Assembly (NCBI RefSeq): GCF_017303375.1
Contig: NZ_JAFKOH010000003.1
Coordinates: forward strand, 341,919 to 405,918
DNA: 64,000 bases
Source of the DNA: Bacillus sp. NTK074B
GTDB lineage: Bacteria > Bacillota > Bacilli > Bacillales > Bacillaceae_B
Reading direction: 5' to 3'
The notes under the pieces: model-generated
What the model saw: the letters and a program-made list of their open reading frames with translations, nothing else
Told to the model about the DNA's origin: nothing
Databases searched by the model: none
Translations under genes and position numbers: made by a program
In this document: positions 54,972-63,650 of the stretch, piece after piece
How positions within the stretch are numbered: position 1 is the stretch's first letter
How the letters are laid out: each line of letters starts with the position of its first letter

Positions 54972-55434
54972 CATCTAGATGGGCTAACCTTTTTACTGCC
55001 AGCTCCACCACTTGATCCTTCATGATAAAACTGAAAGACGGATCCTCTTGAATGTCTTTAAAATCCCCACTCCAAAGGACCGAACCTTCTGTCTCCATAT
55101 AATCCTCTTTGGGGATGAGCTTTACTACTTCCGCAAAATAAATCGTTTTGACAAACGGCGGGTCATCATACACTTTATATTCTCCAATGAATACTAGTTC
55201 CTTGATGATCCCACCCGTCTCTTCATATGTTTCCCGTATCGCAGCTTCCGTAAGGGTCTCCCCCTCTTCCCGCTTTCCACCGGGAAACTCGAGCCCCCTT
55301 TTTTTATGCCGGGTCAGCAACCAATGTCCCTCATAGCGGCATAGCACAAGAACATGATTTGATTCCTGGCGAAACCGTCCGTTTTCAAATGACATTTCCA
55401 CTGTCTTTCCGTGTTCATCTACAAACCGTTCCAT
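54961..55434 (-). CDS. ytkD: NUDIX hydrolase YtkD
   Basis: A 157-residue Nudix enzyme. The 23-residue Nudix box is complete, from [15 protein letters not shown] to RETYEETGG (residues ~52-74). B. subtilis YtkD hydrolyses 8-oxo-dGTP and other nucleoside triphosphates and is made in sporulation and stress; the same is inferred. No signal peptide. It is convergent with ytlD, sharing 11 bases. CAGATGG is a poor ribosome site. Confidence 0.9.
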   Translation of the reverse strand: MERFVDEHGKTVEMSFENGRFRQESNHVLVLCRYEGHWLLTRHKKRGLEFPGGKREEGETLTEAAIRETYEETGGIIKELVFIGEYKVYDDPPFVKTIYFAEVVKLIPKEDYMETEGSVLWSGDFKDIQEDPSFSFIMKDQVVELAVKRLAHLDVKI

Positions 55435-55477
55435 CTGACTTCACCCCTTGCGTACGTTCTTTACTCCATCTAACCAT

Positions 55478-55529
55478 ACATAAAAAGCGCTGGTCCACAG
55501 AAATCACTTCTGAACCAACACTTTTCGCT
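55478..55529 (-). terminator. Terminator after the 55531 gene
   Basis: Imperfect minus-strand stem AAGTGTTGGTTCAGAAG / CTGTGGACCAGCGCTT with a TTTTT tail. Confidence 0.55.
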
Positions 55530-55530
55530 C

Positions 55531-55869
55531 TTACTCACTGTTTTCATGAGGGTGATCATTTAGAATGCCGATACTTTCAATGAACTTCTTCACCTCTTCA
55601 TCCCCGAGGCGATGCAGCATCCCGTACACCTGCTGCAGGTTTTCATCATAGGCATCATTCTCCCGGTCGAAATGATATTGAACATACGGGACATGAGCCC
55701 TGTAGAAATTCTGCCAATCGACGGAATGATTGGAGTCGAACACTTCCCGAAGCTGGGTGATTTCTTCATCCGTTGCAGAAATTTTAAAATTCCATTCGGA
55801 ATCAGTCGAGCTTCTGGAAATTTCACCTGTCGCTACTTCTATATAATAATCGTGACGTTCTTCGCTCAT
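55531..55869 (-). CDS. Conserved hypothetical protein (112 aa)
   Basis: A 112-residue acidic protein I cannot name: MSEERHDYYIEVATGEISRS, then ATDEEITQLREVFDSNHSVD and VPYVQYHFDRENDAYDENLQ. Mostly helical with many Asp, Glu and Tyr. No signal peptide or membrane segment. Similar short proteins are annotated as hydrolase in some bacilli without evidence. GGGAAGATG precedes the ATG. It lies downstream of the holin-like gene on the same strand with a ~57 base gap. Confidence 0.72.
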   Translation of the reverse strand: MSEERHDYYIEVATGEISRSSTDSEWNFKISATDEEITQLREVFDSNHSVDWQNFYRAHVPYVQYHFDRENDAYDENLQQVYGMLHRLGDEEVKKFIESIGILNDHPHENSE

Positions 55870-55925
55870 CTTCCCACTCCTTCATTTTCCTTATCCTTCA
55901 TTTTCCTCAATTGACGAAATTCTAT

Positions 55926-56315
55926 TCACTTCGTTTTTTTCTTTAATACTTCAACCGCTTTCTTTAAAAATTCCGGAACCGGAACTCCCGCCCGGCCGAC
56001 ATTTTCAATGATCGAAATCATTTCATTACATAAATAAAAAATAATCGTGGCATTACGAATAAAGTGATGATTTGTTAGTATAGTATCAATAAGGTGGGCA
56101 ACCGTAACGAGGGAAAAAATCAGCACTTTCCTGCCGATCCCTTTCACTCCGAATTTACTGGACAGCTTGCCTTCTATACCGCTCGCAATCATCCCTGTCA
56201 CATAATCGAGGGTCACGGCAATCAACAGAAATGTGATCAGCATGTCCCATTCACCGAATAGGTTAAGAATAATGGCACTAAGACCCGACCCAACGAACAG
56301 CGTGCTTTTCTCCAT
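55926..56315 (-). CDS. ytkC: Phage holin family protein (YtkC)
   Basis: A 129-residue membrane protein of the toxin-secretion/phage-lysis holin family. Three or so membrane helices: LSAIILNLFG-EWDMLITFLL region, LDYVTGMIASGIEGKLSSK (the family signature), and VLIFSLVTVAHLIDTIL, then NATIIFYLCNEMISIIENVG and a basic KKKTK tail. No endolysin is adjacent, so it is not a prophage cassette but the standard Bacillus YtkC. The ATG at 56315 is selected because AAAGGAG precedes it; 56324 is in frame. Confidence 0.82.
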   Translation of the reverse strand: MEKSTLFVGSGLSAIILNLFGEWDMLITFLLIAVTLDYVTGMIASGIEGKLSSKFGVKGIGRKVLIFSLVTVAHLIDTILTNHHFIRNATIIFYLCNEMISIIENVGRAGVPVPEFLKKAVEVLKKKTK

Positions 56316-56523
56316 ATAAAGCATCTCCTTTTCCTAATGGTTGGTATTGATTTGACAATCCCTTCCTCGGTATTGGATGATTAAATCAAAAACACCCCGG
56401 AACACCTTCCCGTGGTTAAAAAGTACGATAAAGGGTAAAGACAAATAACAGTTGTCCTAGCATAATATGTAGAGAAATTCATAAACGTTCATGGTAAAAT
56501 GAAACGAAAGGGAGGTGAAGCGC

Positions 56524-56769
56524 ATGAAGTTGATCGAAGAGATTTATGAAATGTACCGTGGAAGAATCAAAGGTACCGACGAAGACTTAGACCTCATTGC
56601 CCTTACAATCTTAGAAGATACCTCTAGGAATGAATTATTAGAACTCATACAGGAAATGGAAACAGAAGAATTACAATACTTCTTCCGCCTATACATATTC
56701 GAAACATTGAAAGAAAAATGGTCCAACAGTGAAGAACGGGTAAGACTTGAGAAGAAGAGTCTGCATTAA
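56524..56769 (+). CDS. DUF6154-like small protein (81 aa)
   Basis: An 81-residue acidic helical protein: MKLIEEIYEMYRGRIKGTDE, then LDLIALTILEDTSRNELLEL and IFETLKEKWSN. It resembles the small DUF6154 family of bacilli. No signal peptide. Function unknown. The ATG at 56524 is preferred over GTG 56515 because GGGAGGTG lies six bases upstream of it. Divergent from ytkC. A terminator GCGTTGCTC / GAGCAACGC with T-run follows. Confidence 0.75.
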   Translation: MKLIEEIYEMYRGRIKGTDEDLDLIALTILEDTSRNELLELIQEMETEELQYFFRLYIFETLKEKWSNSEERVRLEKKSLH

Positions 56770-56807
56770 GAAATGGTCCGGGGGCTTGCTCTGGGGCTGG
56801 ACAATAA

Positions 56808-56846
56808 AAAAAGCGTTGCTCCGAATACCACGAGCAACGCTTTTTT
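56808..56846. terminator. Terminator between the 56524 and 56846 genes
   Basis: Stem AAAAAAGCGTTGCTC / GAGCAACGCTTTTTT serves both convergent genes. Confidence 0.88.
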
Positions 56847-57019
56847 CATCCTTTCACATCCACTGCATGTCCTTTACTCGGATGCGGAGCGGGCTGCATA
56901 TCCTTCATCATTACCGTGACTTGTGCAGCTTGAGTCGCCATCTGGCTCTTCAGCAGATTCAAACTGAGAGTCCTTTGAAGTTCAGCAACCTGCTTTCCCA
57001 TCATAGAAGAGATTTCCAT
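56846..57019 (-). CDS. YjfB-like putative motility protein
   Basis: A 57-residue protein: MEISSMMGKQVAELQRTLSL, then NLLKSQMATQAAQVTVMMKD and ending HPSKGHAVDVKG. The start MxISS and the end HPxxGxxxDVKG are the YjfB family pattern. Family is called putative motility protein without proven function. GAGGGGGAAG precedes the ATG; the frame extends upstream to 57100 without a ribosome site. Faces the 56524 gene. Confidence 0.78.
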   Translation of the reverse strand: MEISSMMGKQVAELQRTLSLNLLKSQMATQAAQVTVMMKDMQPAPHPSKGHAVDVKG

Positions 57020-57198
57020 GGGAACTTCCCCCTCGCTTCGATTGTTAAGTTTGGTGCATACTAAAATAAATTCATTCCTTGTATTCAGATTAACAAACAT
57101 CCATTGGAAATCATAGGAAACGACATAATATTGTTATTTTTACTCCATGAACGTCTGAGCATTCTATGGTAAAATAGTGAAAAAAAGGGGGTTGCATG

Positions 57199-57369
57199 AT
57201 GTCCGTGACTCTTGTCCTGATCATCGCGGTTGTGATATGCATTCTGGTGATTTTCATAAGTGCCCTTACTACCTCCAAAGCCTATACAACCGTTAAGCAT
57301 ACAGTCGATCCACTTGAAAATAATCCTCATCTTGAAAAGATGAAGCAAGAAGAGGAAAAGAAAAAATAA
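57199..57369 (+). CDS. ytzI: YtzI family small membrane protein
   Basis: A 56-residue protein: MSVTLVLIIAVVICILVIFI (one membrane helix), then SALTTSKAYTTVKHTVDP and a charged end PHLEKMKQEEEKKK. Matches Bacillus YtzI, a conserved single-pass protein without known role. Tandem ATGs at 57196 and 57199 are possible; the second is better spaced from GGGGG. It is too short for many gene callers. Convergent with luxS across a strong terminator. Confidence 0.8.
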   Translation: MSVTLVLIIAVVICILVIFISALTTSKAYTTVKHTVDPLENNPHLEKMKQEEEKKK

Positions 57370-57412
57370 GCACAAAGAAAATCCACCGGCTCCCGGTGGA
57401 TTTTCTTTGTGC
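57370..57412. terminator. Very long perfect terminator between ytzI and luxS
   Basis: GCACAAAGAAAATCCACCGG and its complement form a 20-bp perfect stem with a three-base loop, abutting the stop codons of both genes. Confidence 0.92.
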
Positions 57413-57886
57413 TTATGCGAATACTTGTTTCAATTCTTCTTTGCTTTGGCTGAGCCAGAAACGCATCAATTTTTTGGCACCTTCTAAATCATGGAGCTTC
57501 GCCTGGCCGCATTGTTTTTCATTGGCTGCCGGGATCTCTTCGATTTCGACCGCTTCTTTCATGGTAGCATTCAAAAGGTCGATGATTTCTTCCACTTTGG
57601 GCTCACCGCTTACGACTAAATAATAGCCCGTTTGGCAACCCATTGGGGAAATGTCAATAATATCGAAATGAGCATACGGCTCAGCATATTTACGGATCGT
57701 GAAGGCTAATAAATGCTCAAGAGTATGAATGGAATCAGGCTTCATCGCTTGCTTGTTCGGCTGACAGAACCGGATATCAAACTTATTCACAAGTCCGTCG
57801 CTACCTACTTTATGGACACCGCAATGTCTGACATATGGTGCTTTCACTGCATTATGATCTAGTTCAAAGCTTTCTACTGAAGGCAT
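57413..57886 (-). CDS. luxS: S-ribosylhomocysteine lyase LuxS
   Basis: A 157-residue metal-dependent lyase that splits S-ribosylhomocysteine into homocysteine and DPD, the AI-2 precursor. The metal site is intact: His54, Glu57-His58 in [10 protein letters not shown], and Cys126 in [17 protein letters not shown]; the active Cys84 is in [13 protein letters not shown]. Numbering matches the known LuxS scheme exactly when translation starts at 57886 ([11 protein letters not shown]), supported by GGGAGTG. Single gene. Confidence 0.97.
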   Translation of the reverse strand: MPSVESFELDHNAVKAPYVRHCGVHKVGSDGLVNKFDIRFCQPNKQAMKPDSIHTLEHLLAFTIRKYAEPYAHFDIIDISPMGCQTGYYLVVSGEPKVEEIIDLLNATMKEAVEIEEIPAANEKQCGQAKLHDLEGAKKLMRFWLSQSKEELKQVFA

Positions 57887-58073
57887 TAAAATCACTCCCA
57901 TTTAGTTTCTACTTCATAGTATAACGTAAATTCATAGTTATTTCATCAACTTAATATGAATTAGGCAAAAAACCAGTTTTCCACTCCTATCCTCATCTTC
58001 TAGAAGCCGATCCCTTTCAATACCCGTACAGGTTCTGATATAGTAAAAGAAAATCTCTTTTAGGAGACAGATC

Positions 58074-58319
58074 ATGAAAAGGGTTTTGTTATTACTATTC
58101 AAGTTCTATCAGCGCGTCATCTCCCCCCTCAAACCCCCTACATGCCGGTTTTACCCTACATGTTCCCATTACGGGGTCGAGGCAGTAAGCCGTTTCGGTG
58201 CACTAAAGGGCGGCTGGTTAACGATAAAGAGGATTGTCAAATGTCACCCATTCCATCCTGGTGGTGTCGACCATGTGCCAGATGAATGGCCGCGTGAAAA
58301 GATGACTGATTCAGACTAG
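58074..58319 (+). CDS. yidD: Membrane protein insertion efficiency factor YidD (YtjA)
   Basis: An 81-residue YidD protein: [20 protein letters not shown] (amphipathic helix), the signature [19 protein letters not shown], then [18 protein letters not shown]. It assists YidC-dependent insertion at the inner membrane. ATG follows AGGAGACAG. It ends ~30 bases before miniature element copy C. Confidence 0.93.
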   Translation: MKRVLLLLFKFYQRVISPLKPPTCRFYPTCSHYGVEAVSRFGALKGGWLTIKRIVKCHPFHPGGVDHVPDEWPREKMTDSD

Positions 58320-58349
58320 CTCCAAATCGGGAGGTAGTCTTTTTTTTTA

Positions 58350-58769
58350 GGCTGTTTTCGTATACATTGTTGCTTTTGGATGTAGCGAGTGGCGGTTGCT
58401 TTCCGCTACAATCGACTAGACAGACGAAAAGTTTGACGATCACATAAGAAATGTGGAGATCGCGTATACCACTGCTTTTTCATTCACGTGCAGTGACTGA
58501 GTTTATTTAATCGTCCTTTAATCCTTTTAAACTGATGGTCAAAAAACCATTTTGCTAGTCACCTACTTACTACTGTAGAGGGTGAAGGGAACTGCGTAGA
58601 CTCCTACGGAAAACGGGCGCCCCGGAAGCGGTTTTTCCTGAGGAGGCTCGGCCGAACGTCCGTTGAAAGAGGGACTGTTCCCATCCCCCTCCCTGCACCA
58701 CAACTTAAATGACAGAGCATCCTAAATCTTAGTTTGGATGCGGATAGCAACAATCTTTGTGAAAACAAC
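58350..58769. mobile_element. MITE-like miniature element, copy C (420 bp)
   Basis: The left end GGCTGTTTTCGTATACATTG equals copy A; the right end is truncated by one base (GAAAACAAC). Flanked by TTTTTTTA at 58342-58349 and 58770-58777, an 8-bp direct repeat. It aligns to inverted copy B across the whole length but carries an extra ~115 bp (about 58413-58527) not found in A or B. No long ORF. Confidence 0.8.
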
Positions 58770-58837
58770 TTTTTTTATAAAACCATCCCATTTATCTTGC
58801 TTATTCCCCATATCGGTAGTAAAATAACCTTTGTGCT

Positions 58838-58857
58838 AAATCGTAATCATTACAGTT
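58838..58857 (+). promoter_or_regulatory. Zur-box-like palindrome upstream of znuA
   Basis: AAATCGTAATCATTACAGTT is a strong match to the Gram-positive Zur site TCGTAATNATTACGA, with its centre in the -10/-35 area ~35 bp before the znuA start. It suggests derepression at low zinc. Confidence 0.75.
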
Positions 58858-58890
58858 ATGAAATCATTTTGTTAAAAAGGAGGCTTCCTC

Positions 58891-59820
58891 TTGAACTATA
58901 TTCGCATGAGTTTGCTATTATCATTCATTCTCGTCTTATCTGCCTGTGGAACCGACTCCGGCCAGGATGGGGACAAAAAGAAAGATACATTAGAGGTATA
59001 CACCACGGTCTATCCATTAGAGGACTTTACGAAAAAAATCGGCGGAAAGTATGTGGAGGTTGAAAGCATCTACCCTCCCGGTGCGGATGAACATACATTC
59101 GAACCTTCCCAGAAAGACATGATGAAGATGGCTGATGGAGATGTTTTCTTCTACGTTGGAATGGGCCTTGAAGGATTCGTTGAGAAATCCAAATCATTGT
59201 TGGAAAACGAAGACGTTGCCGTAGTACCTACAAGCAAAGGAATCGAAGTGCCTCACGAAAGCGGGGATGGACACGAACACGCTGATGGGCATAACCATGA
59301 TGTGAATCCCCACATTTGGTTAGATCCCGTTTATTCGAAAGAAATGGCAAAGAATATCGCCGACACTCTTTCAAAAGAAATGCCCGGACATAAAGATGAA
59401 TTCCAGGCGAATCTTGAAGCGTTAAGCAGTGATCTAGACGAACTAAACGCTGAGTTCAAAAGCATGGCGGACAATGCGCCGAAGAAAACCTTTTACGTTT
59501 CCCACGCAGCCTACAGCTATTGGGAAGACCGCTACGGATTGCATCAGGAAGCCATCGCCGGGCTGAATTCAGCAGACGAACCGTCTCAGCAGGAGCTGAA
59601 AAAAATCATTGAAAAAGGGAAAAGTGACAATGTTCGATACATCCTCTTTGAACAAAACGTCTCTTCCCGTCTGACAGAGGTCGTCCAAAATGAACTTGAC
59701 GCGAAGTCGCTGACTCTGCACAACTTATCTGTCCTGACAGCAGAGGATCGGAAAAAGGATGAGGATTATTTTTCATTGATGGAACGGAATATCAATACGT
59801 TGAAACAAGCCTTGCAATAG
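58891..59820 (+). CDS. znuA: Zinc ABC transporter substrate-binding lipoprotein, ZnuA-like
   Basis: A 309-residue cluster 9 metal-binding protein. Signal and lipobox: NYIRMSLLLSFILVLSACGT. Motif VYTTVYPLEDFTKKIGG, zinc ligand region GADEHTFEPSQKD, a His-rich loop GDGHEHADGHNHDVNPHIW (near residues 126-145) and FYVSHAAYSYW, ligand His. It should capture Zn2+ outside the cell. Starts with TTG seven bases from AAGGAGG. No znuB or znuC follows; a terminator closes the unit, so it must use a transporter elsewhere. Zur-like box upstream. Confidence 0.9.
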   Translation: MNYIRMSLLLSFILVLSACGTDSGQDGDKKKDTLEVYTTVYPLEDFTKKIGGKYVEVESIYPPGADEHTFEPSQKDMMKMADGDVFFYVGMGLEGFVEKSKSLLENEDVAVVPTSKGIEVPHESGDGHEHADGHNHDVNPHIWLDPVYSKEMAKNIADTLSKEMPGHKDEFQANLEALSSDLDELNAEFKSMADNAPKKTFYVSHAAYSYWEDRYGLHQEAIAGLNSADEPSQQELKKIIEKGKSDNVRYILFEQNVSSRLTEVVQNELDAKSLTLHNLSVLTAEDRKKDEDYFSLMERNINTLKQALQ

Positions 59821-59847
59821 AGCAGCCTCAGTGGCTGCTCTTTTTTG
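59819..59847 (+). terminator. Terminator after znuA
   Basis: GAGCAGCC / GGCTGCTC stem followed by TTTTTT. Confidence 0.88.
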
Positions 59848-59870
59848 TGGTCAGTAAGGGGCTCTTCCAC

Positions 59871-59970
59871 ACTTATTTTCAAAAATGGCAACTTATTATC
59901 AAAAAGAATGATTTATTATCAAATCCGGACTCTTTATTTTCAAAACTAATCATTGTATTTTCAAAACCCA
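59871..59970. repeat. Tandem array of five 20-nt units (core TTATTTTCAAAA)
   Basis: Five consecutive 20-nt units, core TTAT-(T/A)TCAAAA at the same offset in each, with variable 7-8 nt tails. It lies in the ~360 bp gap between znuA and ythA. The core differs from the 26.4 kb array, yet unit number and length are the same. No spacers, so not a CRISPR. Confidence 0.8.
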
Positions 59971-60184
59971 CCATCACACCTCTGACAGGGCAGTATCTTT
60001 CAACGCTTATGCACGTATAGAAGCGTTATATTATCGGCTTCAGCACATATATGACTCCCCCACTTATGTTATCAACTCCTTAAAATAAGTATCCAACCTT
60101 CTCTTTCTCCTAAAAATGATGCATATTATTTTCCATTAAGTGGACAATAAGGAAATGTTAAAGACTAGTAAGGGAGATTTGAGA

Positions 60185-61543
60185 ATGGATGAATTAGTAA
60201 TTGCTCGTTCCATGTTTGGGATTACAATGGGATTTCATATTATTTTTGCCACACTTGGAGTGGGTATACCGTTAATGATTCTTGTTGCAGAAATTATGTT
60301 TCAACGGACCAATGATCTTGATTATTCCGTCATGGCGAAGCGCTGGACCAAGGCTTTCGCGGTTCTGTTAGGAGTGGGTATCCCGACTGGGACGATCGCC
60401 GGCGTTCAATTATCACTCCTTTGGCCCGGATTCATGGAAGTCATCGGGCGCGTCATGGCACTGCCATTTCAGATTGAAATCTACGCTTTCTTTGTGGAAG
60501 CATTATTTATGTCCATCTATGTGTATGCGGCCAATCGGATTGCCCCTTGGATGAGGATTGTCAGTCTAATCTTAGTCGCTATAGGGGGACTTGCTTCAGC
60601 GGTCTTGATCACCAATGTCCACGCCTTTGAAGGGACGCCGGCCGGATTTGAAATCATCAATGGGGAAATCACCAATGTGGATCCCTGGAAAGCATTCTTT
60701 AATCCAAGCTTCTTCGTGACGGCCGGACACGTGGCACTGTCTGCGTATGTAGCGGGCGCCTTTACCATCGCCACCGTTTCCGCATTTAAAATGCTACGAT
60801 CTTCGTTTGGTTCAAGAATTTATACATTTCATCGGAAATCGCTCATGATTAACCTATTAGTCGGAGGAGTCTTCGCCTTTCTCACAGCGATTAATGGACA
60901 TGAATCTGCTCAAAAGCTTCATGAATACCAGCCGGAGAAGTTGGCTGCCGCCGAAGGGCTATTCGAAACACAGACACATGCACCTCTTTCTGTAGGAGGA
61001 TTCACTGATCCTGCTACGCAAGAAGTGAAGTGGGGGATTGAAATTCCATGGGCCCTCAGTTTTCTGGCCGGGAACAGCTTTGATACAGAAGTCATCGGCT
61101 TGAACGACTTCCCTGAAGAGTACTGGCCACCCCTGTTCGTTCATACTTTGTTCAACGCAATGGTTGGGATGGGGTCGCTGCTCATTCTTCTTTCCCTCGT
61201 CGCTTATGTATGGAACAAGTTACTGAAAAAGGACCGTTTCCCGAAATGGTTGATGTGGGCTTTTGTTGCGAGTGGGCCGTTGTCGATCTTATCCATTGAG
61301 TTTGGATGGATCTTCGCCTGTACAGGTCGGCAACCGTGGACGATTTACCGCATCCTGAGCACGGAAGATTCAGTTACCACTTCTGGTAACTTAGGGACCC
61401 TTTTCATTCTCTTCGTCTCTGTATATGCGATTTTGGCCGTTTCCGTCGTACTGGTTCTCCTGTATTACTTTAAACGGAATCCTCCGGAAAAGGATATTAA
61501 CAAAGCGGAATCGAATCAGAAGGATATTCCCCTATCAACTTAA
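60185..61543 (+). CDS. ythA: Cytochrome bd-type quinol oxidase subunit I (YthA)
   Basis: A 452-residue membrane subunit with about nine helices. It holds the b haem ligand His18 in MGFHIIFATLG, GVPTGT-like GIPTGTIAGVQLSLLWP, and the short Q-loop seen in cyanide-insensitive (Cio) oxidases. It reduces oxygen with quinol. ATG at 60185 (MDELVIARSM) chosen because GGGAG lies eight bases upstream; the longer frame from 60140 lacks support. B. subtilis YthA is the closest family. Operon with ythB. Confidence 0.92.
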   Translation: MDELVIARSMFGITMGFHIIFATLGVGIPLMILVAEIMFQRTNDLDYSVMAKRWTKAFAVLLGVGIPTGTIAGVQLSLLWPGFMEVIGRVMALPFQIEIYAFFVEALFMSIYVYAANRIAPWMRIVSLILVAIGGLASAVLITNVHAFEGTPAGFEIINGEITNVDPWKAFFNPSFFVTAGHVALSAYVAGAFTIATVSAFKMLRSSFGSRIYTFHRKSLMINLLVGGVFAFLTAINGHESAQKLHEYQPEKLAAAEGLFETQTHAPLSVGGFTDPATQEVKWGIEIPWALSFLAGNSFDTEVIGLNDFPEEYWPPLFVHTLFNAMVGMGSLLILLSLVAYVWNKLLKKDRFPKWLMWAFVASGPLSILSIEFGWIFACTGRQPWTIYRILSTEDSVTTSGNLGTLFILFVSVYAILAVSVVLVLLYYFKRNPPEKDINKAESNQKDIPLST

Positions 61544-61567
61544 ACAGCAGGAATTGGAGGTGAAGAT

Positions 61568-62599
61568 ATGACACAAGCTTTGATTGCCATCACGATCCTT
61601 TGGGGATTTGTCTTTATCTATGCTGTCATGGCTACGATGGATTTCGGGGCGGGATTTTGGTCGATGATCTATATCAACCATGACAAAACGAAGGCAACGA
61701 ATATCGCCAATCGGTATCTGTCTCCTACCTGGGAAGTGACAAACACATTCATCGTCGCCCTCGTAGTAGCCGTATACAGTATGTTCCCGGGCGCTGCCTA
61801 TTCATTAGGGACAGTATTACTCGTTCCTGGAAGTCTGATTCTATTGCTCCTGGCCCTGCGGAGTGCCTTTCTTGTATTCTCCCATGTGGCGGATGATTAC
61901 AGAAAACCGCTGACTTACGTAACGGGGATCACCGGATTGTTGATCCCGGGCCTGCTTATCAGTGTTCTACCTATCTCTCACGGACCTTATATCGACTTTG
62001 AAGACGGCCAGACCCTTCTCCTTGGGAAACTGTTCAGTAGTCCCCATGAATATGCTTTCTTCGGATTCGCCGTCGCAAGTACATTGTTTCTGTCATCCTT
62101 GCTTCTAGCTGATTACTCCAAAGCTTCAAAGGAATTTGAAGCCTTCAAGGTGTATCGGCGTGACGCTCTGATCATCGGTCCCATTTCGGTTGTCATGGCC
62201 TTTCTTATTATGTTCACCATGAAAAATGAGGCCGCATGGATTTATGACAGGATGATGGAAGACCTGCCTATCTTACTGATTTCCCTTCTCGGATTCCTCG
62301 TTGCAGGAGGTGCTTTATTCCTGCCGACGAATAAAGAGGGAATGAAAGGGATGCCGCGGGTCGCAGTCATCGCCGTAACCTTTCAATATGTACTGGCGAG
62401 TTATGTATACGGTAAAGCACATTTGCCCTATATCATCTATCCCGAAGTCACGATTCAGTCTGGATTTACAGACCCCAATTCCTTTAAGGCGGTATTCATC
62501 ACCTATATCGTCGGGTTCATTATCCTGTTCCCCGGGTTTGTCTATTTCTGGAGTTTATTCATGAACGACAAAAGGTACTTGAGACAAAAAAGTGAATGA
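61568..62599 (+). CDS. ythB: Cytochrome bd-type quinol oxidase subunit II (YthB)
   Basis: A 343-residue membrane subunit with about nine helices, starting TQALIAITILWGFVFIYAVM and with MDFGAGFWSMIYIN. It pairs with YthA to form the oxidase. GGAGGTGAAG precedes the ATG, 24 bases after the ythA stop. A terminator-like CGGGGCTCCCG hairpin with TTTTTT follows at about 62603-62627. Expression signals in the ythA upstream region were not recognised as Rex or ResD sites. Confidence 0.92.
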   Translation: MTQALIAITILWGFVFIYAVMATMDFGAGFWSMIYINHDKTKATNIANRYLSPTWEVTNTFIVALVVAVYSMFPGAAYSLGTVLLVPGSLILLLLALRSAFLVFSHVADDYRKPLTYVTGITGLLIPGLLISVLPISHGPYIDFEDGQTLLLGKLFSSPHEYAFFGFAVASTLFLSSLLLADYSKASKEFEAFKVYRRDALIIGPISVVMAFLIMFTMKNEAAWIYDRMMEDLPILLISLLGFLVAGGALFLPTNKEGMKGMPRVAVIAVTFQYVLASYVYGKAHLPYIIYPEVTIQSGFTDPNSFKAVFITYIVGFIILFPGFVYFWSLFMNDKRYLRQKSE

Positions 62600-62601
62600 G
62601 A

Positions 62602-62628
62602 ACGCTCCGGGGCTCCCGAAGTTTTTTC
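62602..62628 (+). terminator. Terminator after ythAB
   Basis: CTCCGGGGCTCCCGAAG with short stem and TTTTTT tail. Confidence 0.65.
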
Positions 62629-62712
62629 GTCACGACCCATCAGGTATATTAGTTGCCTACCATTGTCCATCACTTTACACTTACGATAGAACCCATTGAA
62701 AGGATGATGAAA

Positions 62713-63432
62713 ATGGCACAATCGATCAAAGGCAAGACGGCTTATATTACAGGTGCAGCAAGGGGGATCGGAAAAGCGACGGCATTGGAACTTGCCCGGG
62801 AAGGCGTCCATGTCGGGTTGATTGCCCGTACAGAAAGCACTCTTGAAAAAGTAGCGGAGGAAGCGCGTTCCCTTGGTGTGAAAGCGAGTGTGGCTGTTGC
62901 GGACATTTCCAAAATGGACCAGGTCAATCAAGCTGTGGCCAAACTCAGTAAAGAATTGGGATCTGCCGACATCTTGATCAATAATGCCGGTATCGGAACG
63001 TACGGATCATTTCTTGAAATCGATCCAGAAGACTTTAAGCGCACATTTGAAGTCAACGTATTCGGAACCTATTATGTCACACGTGCCGTCCTGCCCCAGT
63101 TGATGGAGAAGGACCGAGGCGACATTATCAATATCTCTTCCAGCAGCGGATTGAAAGGCACGGCAGGAAGCACGGCGTACAGTGGGTCGAAATTTGCTGT
63201 CCAGGGGATGACAGAAGCACTCATGCAGGAAGTCCGAAAACATAATATCCGTGTCATGACCTTGAACCCAAGCCTGGTGGCGACGGATCTGACCTCTGAT
63301 CACATCGATGAAGCTGATATGGAAAAATACATGCAGCCTGAAGATCTGGCGGAGCATATGGTATCACAGCTGAAACTGCATCCCAGAATCTTTATCAAAC
63401 AGTCCCTTCAGTGGGCGACGAATCCATTTTAA
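62713..63432 (+). CDS. Short-chain dehydrogenase/reductase (3-oxoacyl reductase-like)
   Basis: A 239-residue SDR. Glycine motif TGAARGIGKATALELAREG, NNAGIGTYGSF, and catalytic YSGSKFAVQGMTE with the Ser in ISSSSGLKGTA. FabG-like but not in a fatty-acid operon; substrate unknown. The ATG at 62713 (MAQSIKGKTAYITG) is chosen because GAAAGG lies nine bases before; earlier ATGs at 62704 and 62707 and a start at 62653 are possible but poorly spaced. Single gene. Confidence 0.87.
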   Translation: MAQSIKGKTAYITGAARGIGKATALELAREGVHVGLIARTESTLEKVAEEARSLGVKASVAVADISKMDQVNQAVAKLSKELGSADILINNAGIGTYGSFLEIDPEDFKRTFEVNVFGTYYVTRAVLPQLMEKDRGDIINISSSSGLKGTAGSTAYSGSKFAVQGMTEALMQEVRKHNIRVMTLNPSLVATDLTSDHIDEADMEKYMQPEDLAEHMVSQLKLHPRIFIKQSLQWATNPF

Positions 63433-63508
63433 TTGTACAAAGATGCTGGGACATAACTAAATTTATACACTCTAAAGATGAACAATAAGATTACGTGTTA
63501 CACCGCTG

Positions 63509-63610
63509 TTGATTTCCGTGCAAGACTTCGCTTTCCTCGGGCGGAAGGCGAGCCTCCTCGTCACTGACGCTCCTGCGGGGTCTCACCTATTCCGCTTTTC
63601 CCGCAGGAGC
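63509..63610. repeat. GC-rich dispersed repeat (long form) next to IS110
   Basis: Starts TTGATTTCCGTGCAAGACTT and contains GCTCCTGCGGG at 63569-63579 with an exact complement at 63600-63610. Shares TGATTTCCG, TCGCTTTCC and GAGCCTCCTCG words with the core of the miniature elements. No ORF. Confidence 0.65.
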
Positions 63611-63650
63611 TATTCCTGTGAGGTGAGAATTCATCTATTGCATAAAAAAA

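Noticed and set aside
55926..56315. Prophage lysis cassette
   Set aside because: The holin-like gene has no endolysin, tail or integrase nearby; it is the conserved Bacillus ytkC in its normal place.
60000..60180. Rex or ResD site upstream of ythA
   Set aside because: No TTGTGAAATATTTCACAA-like palindrome was found; only an AT-rich promoter-like region is visible.
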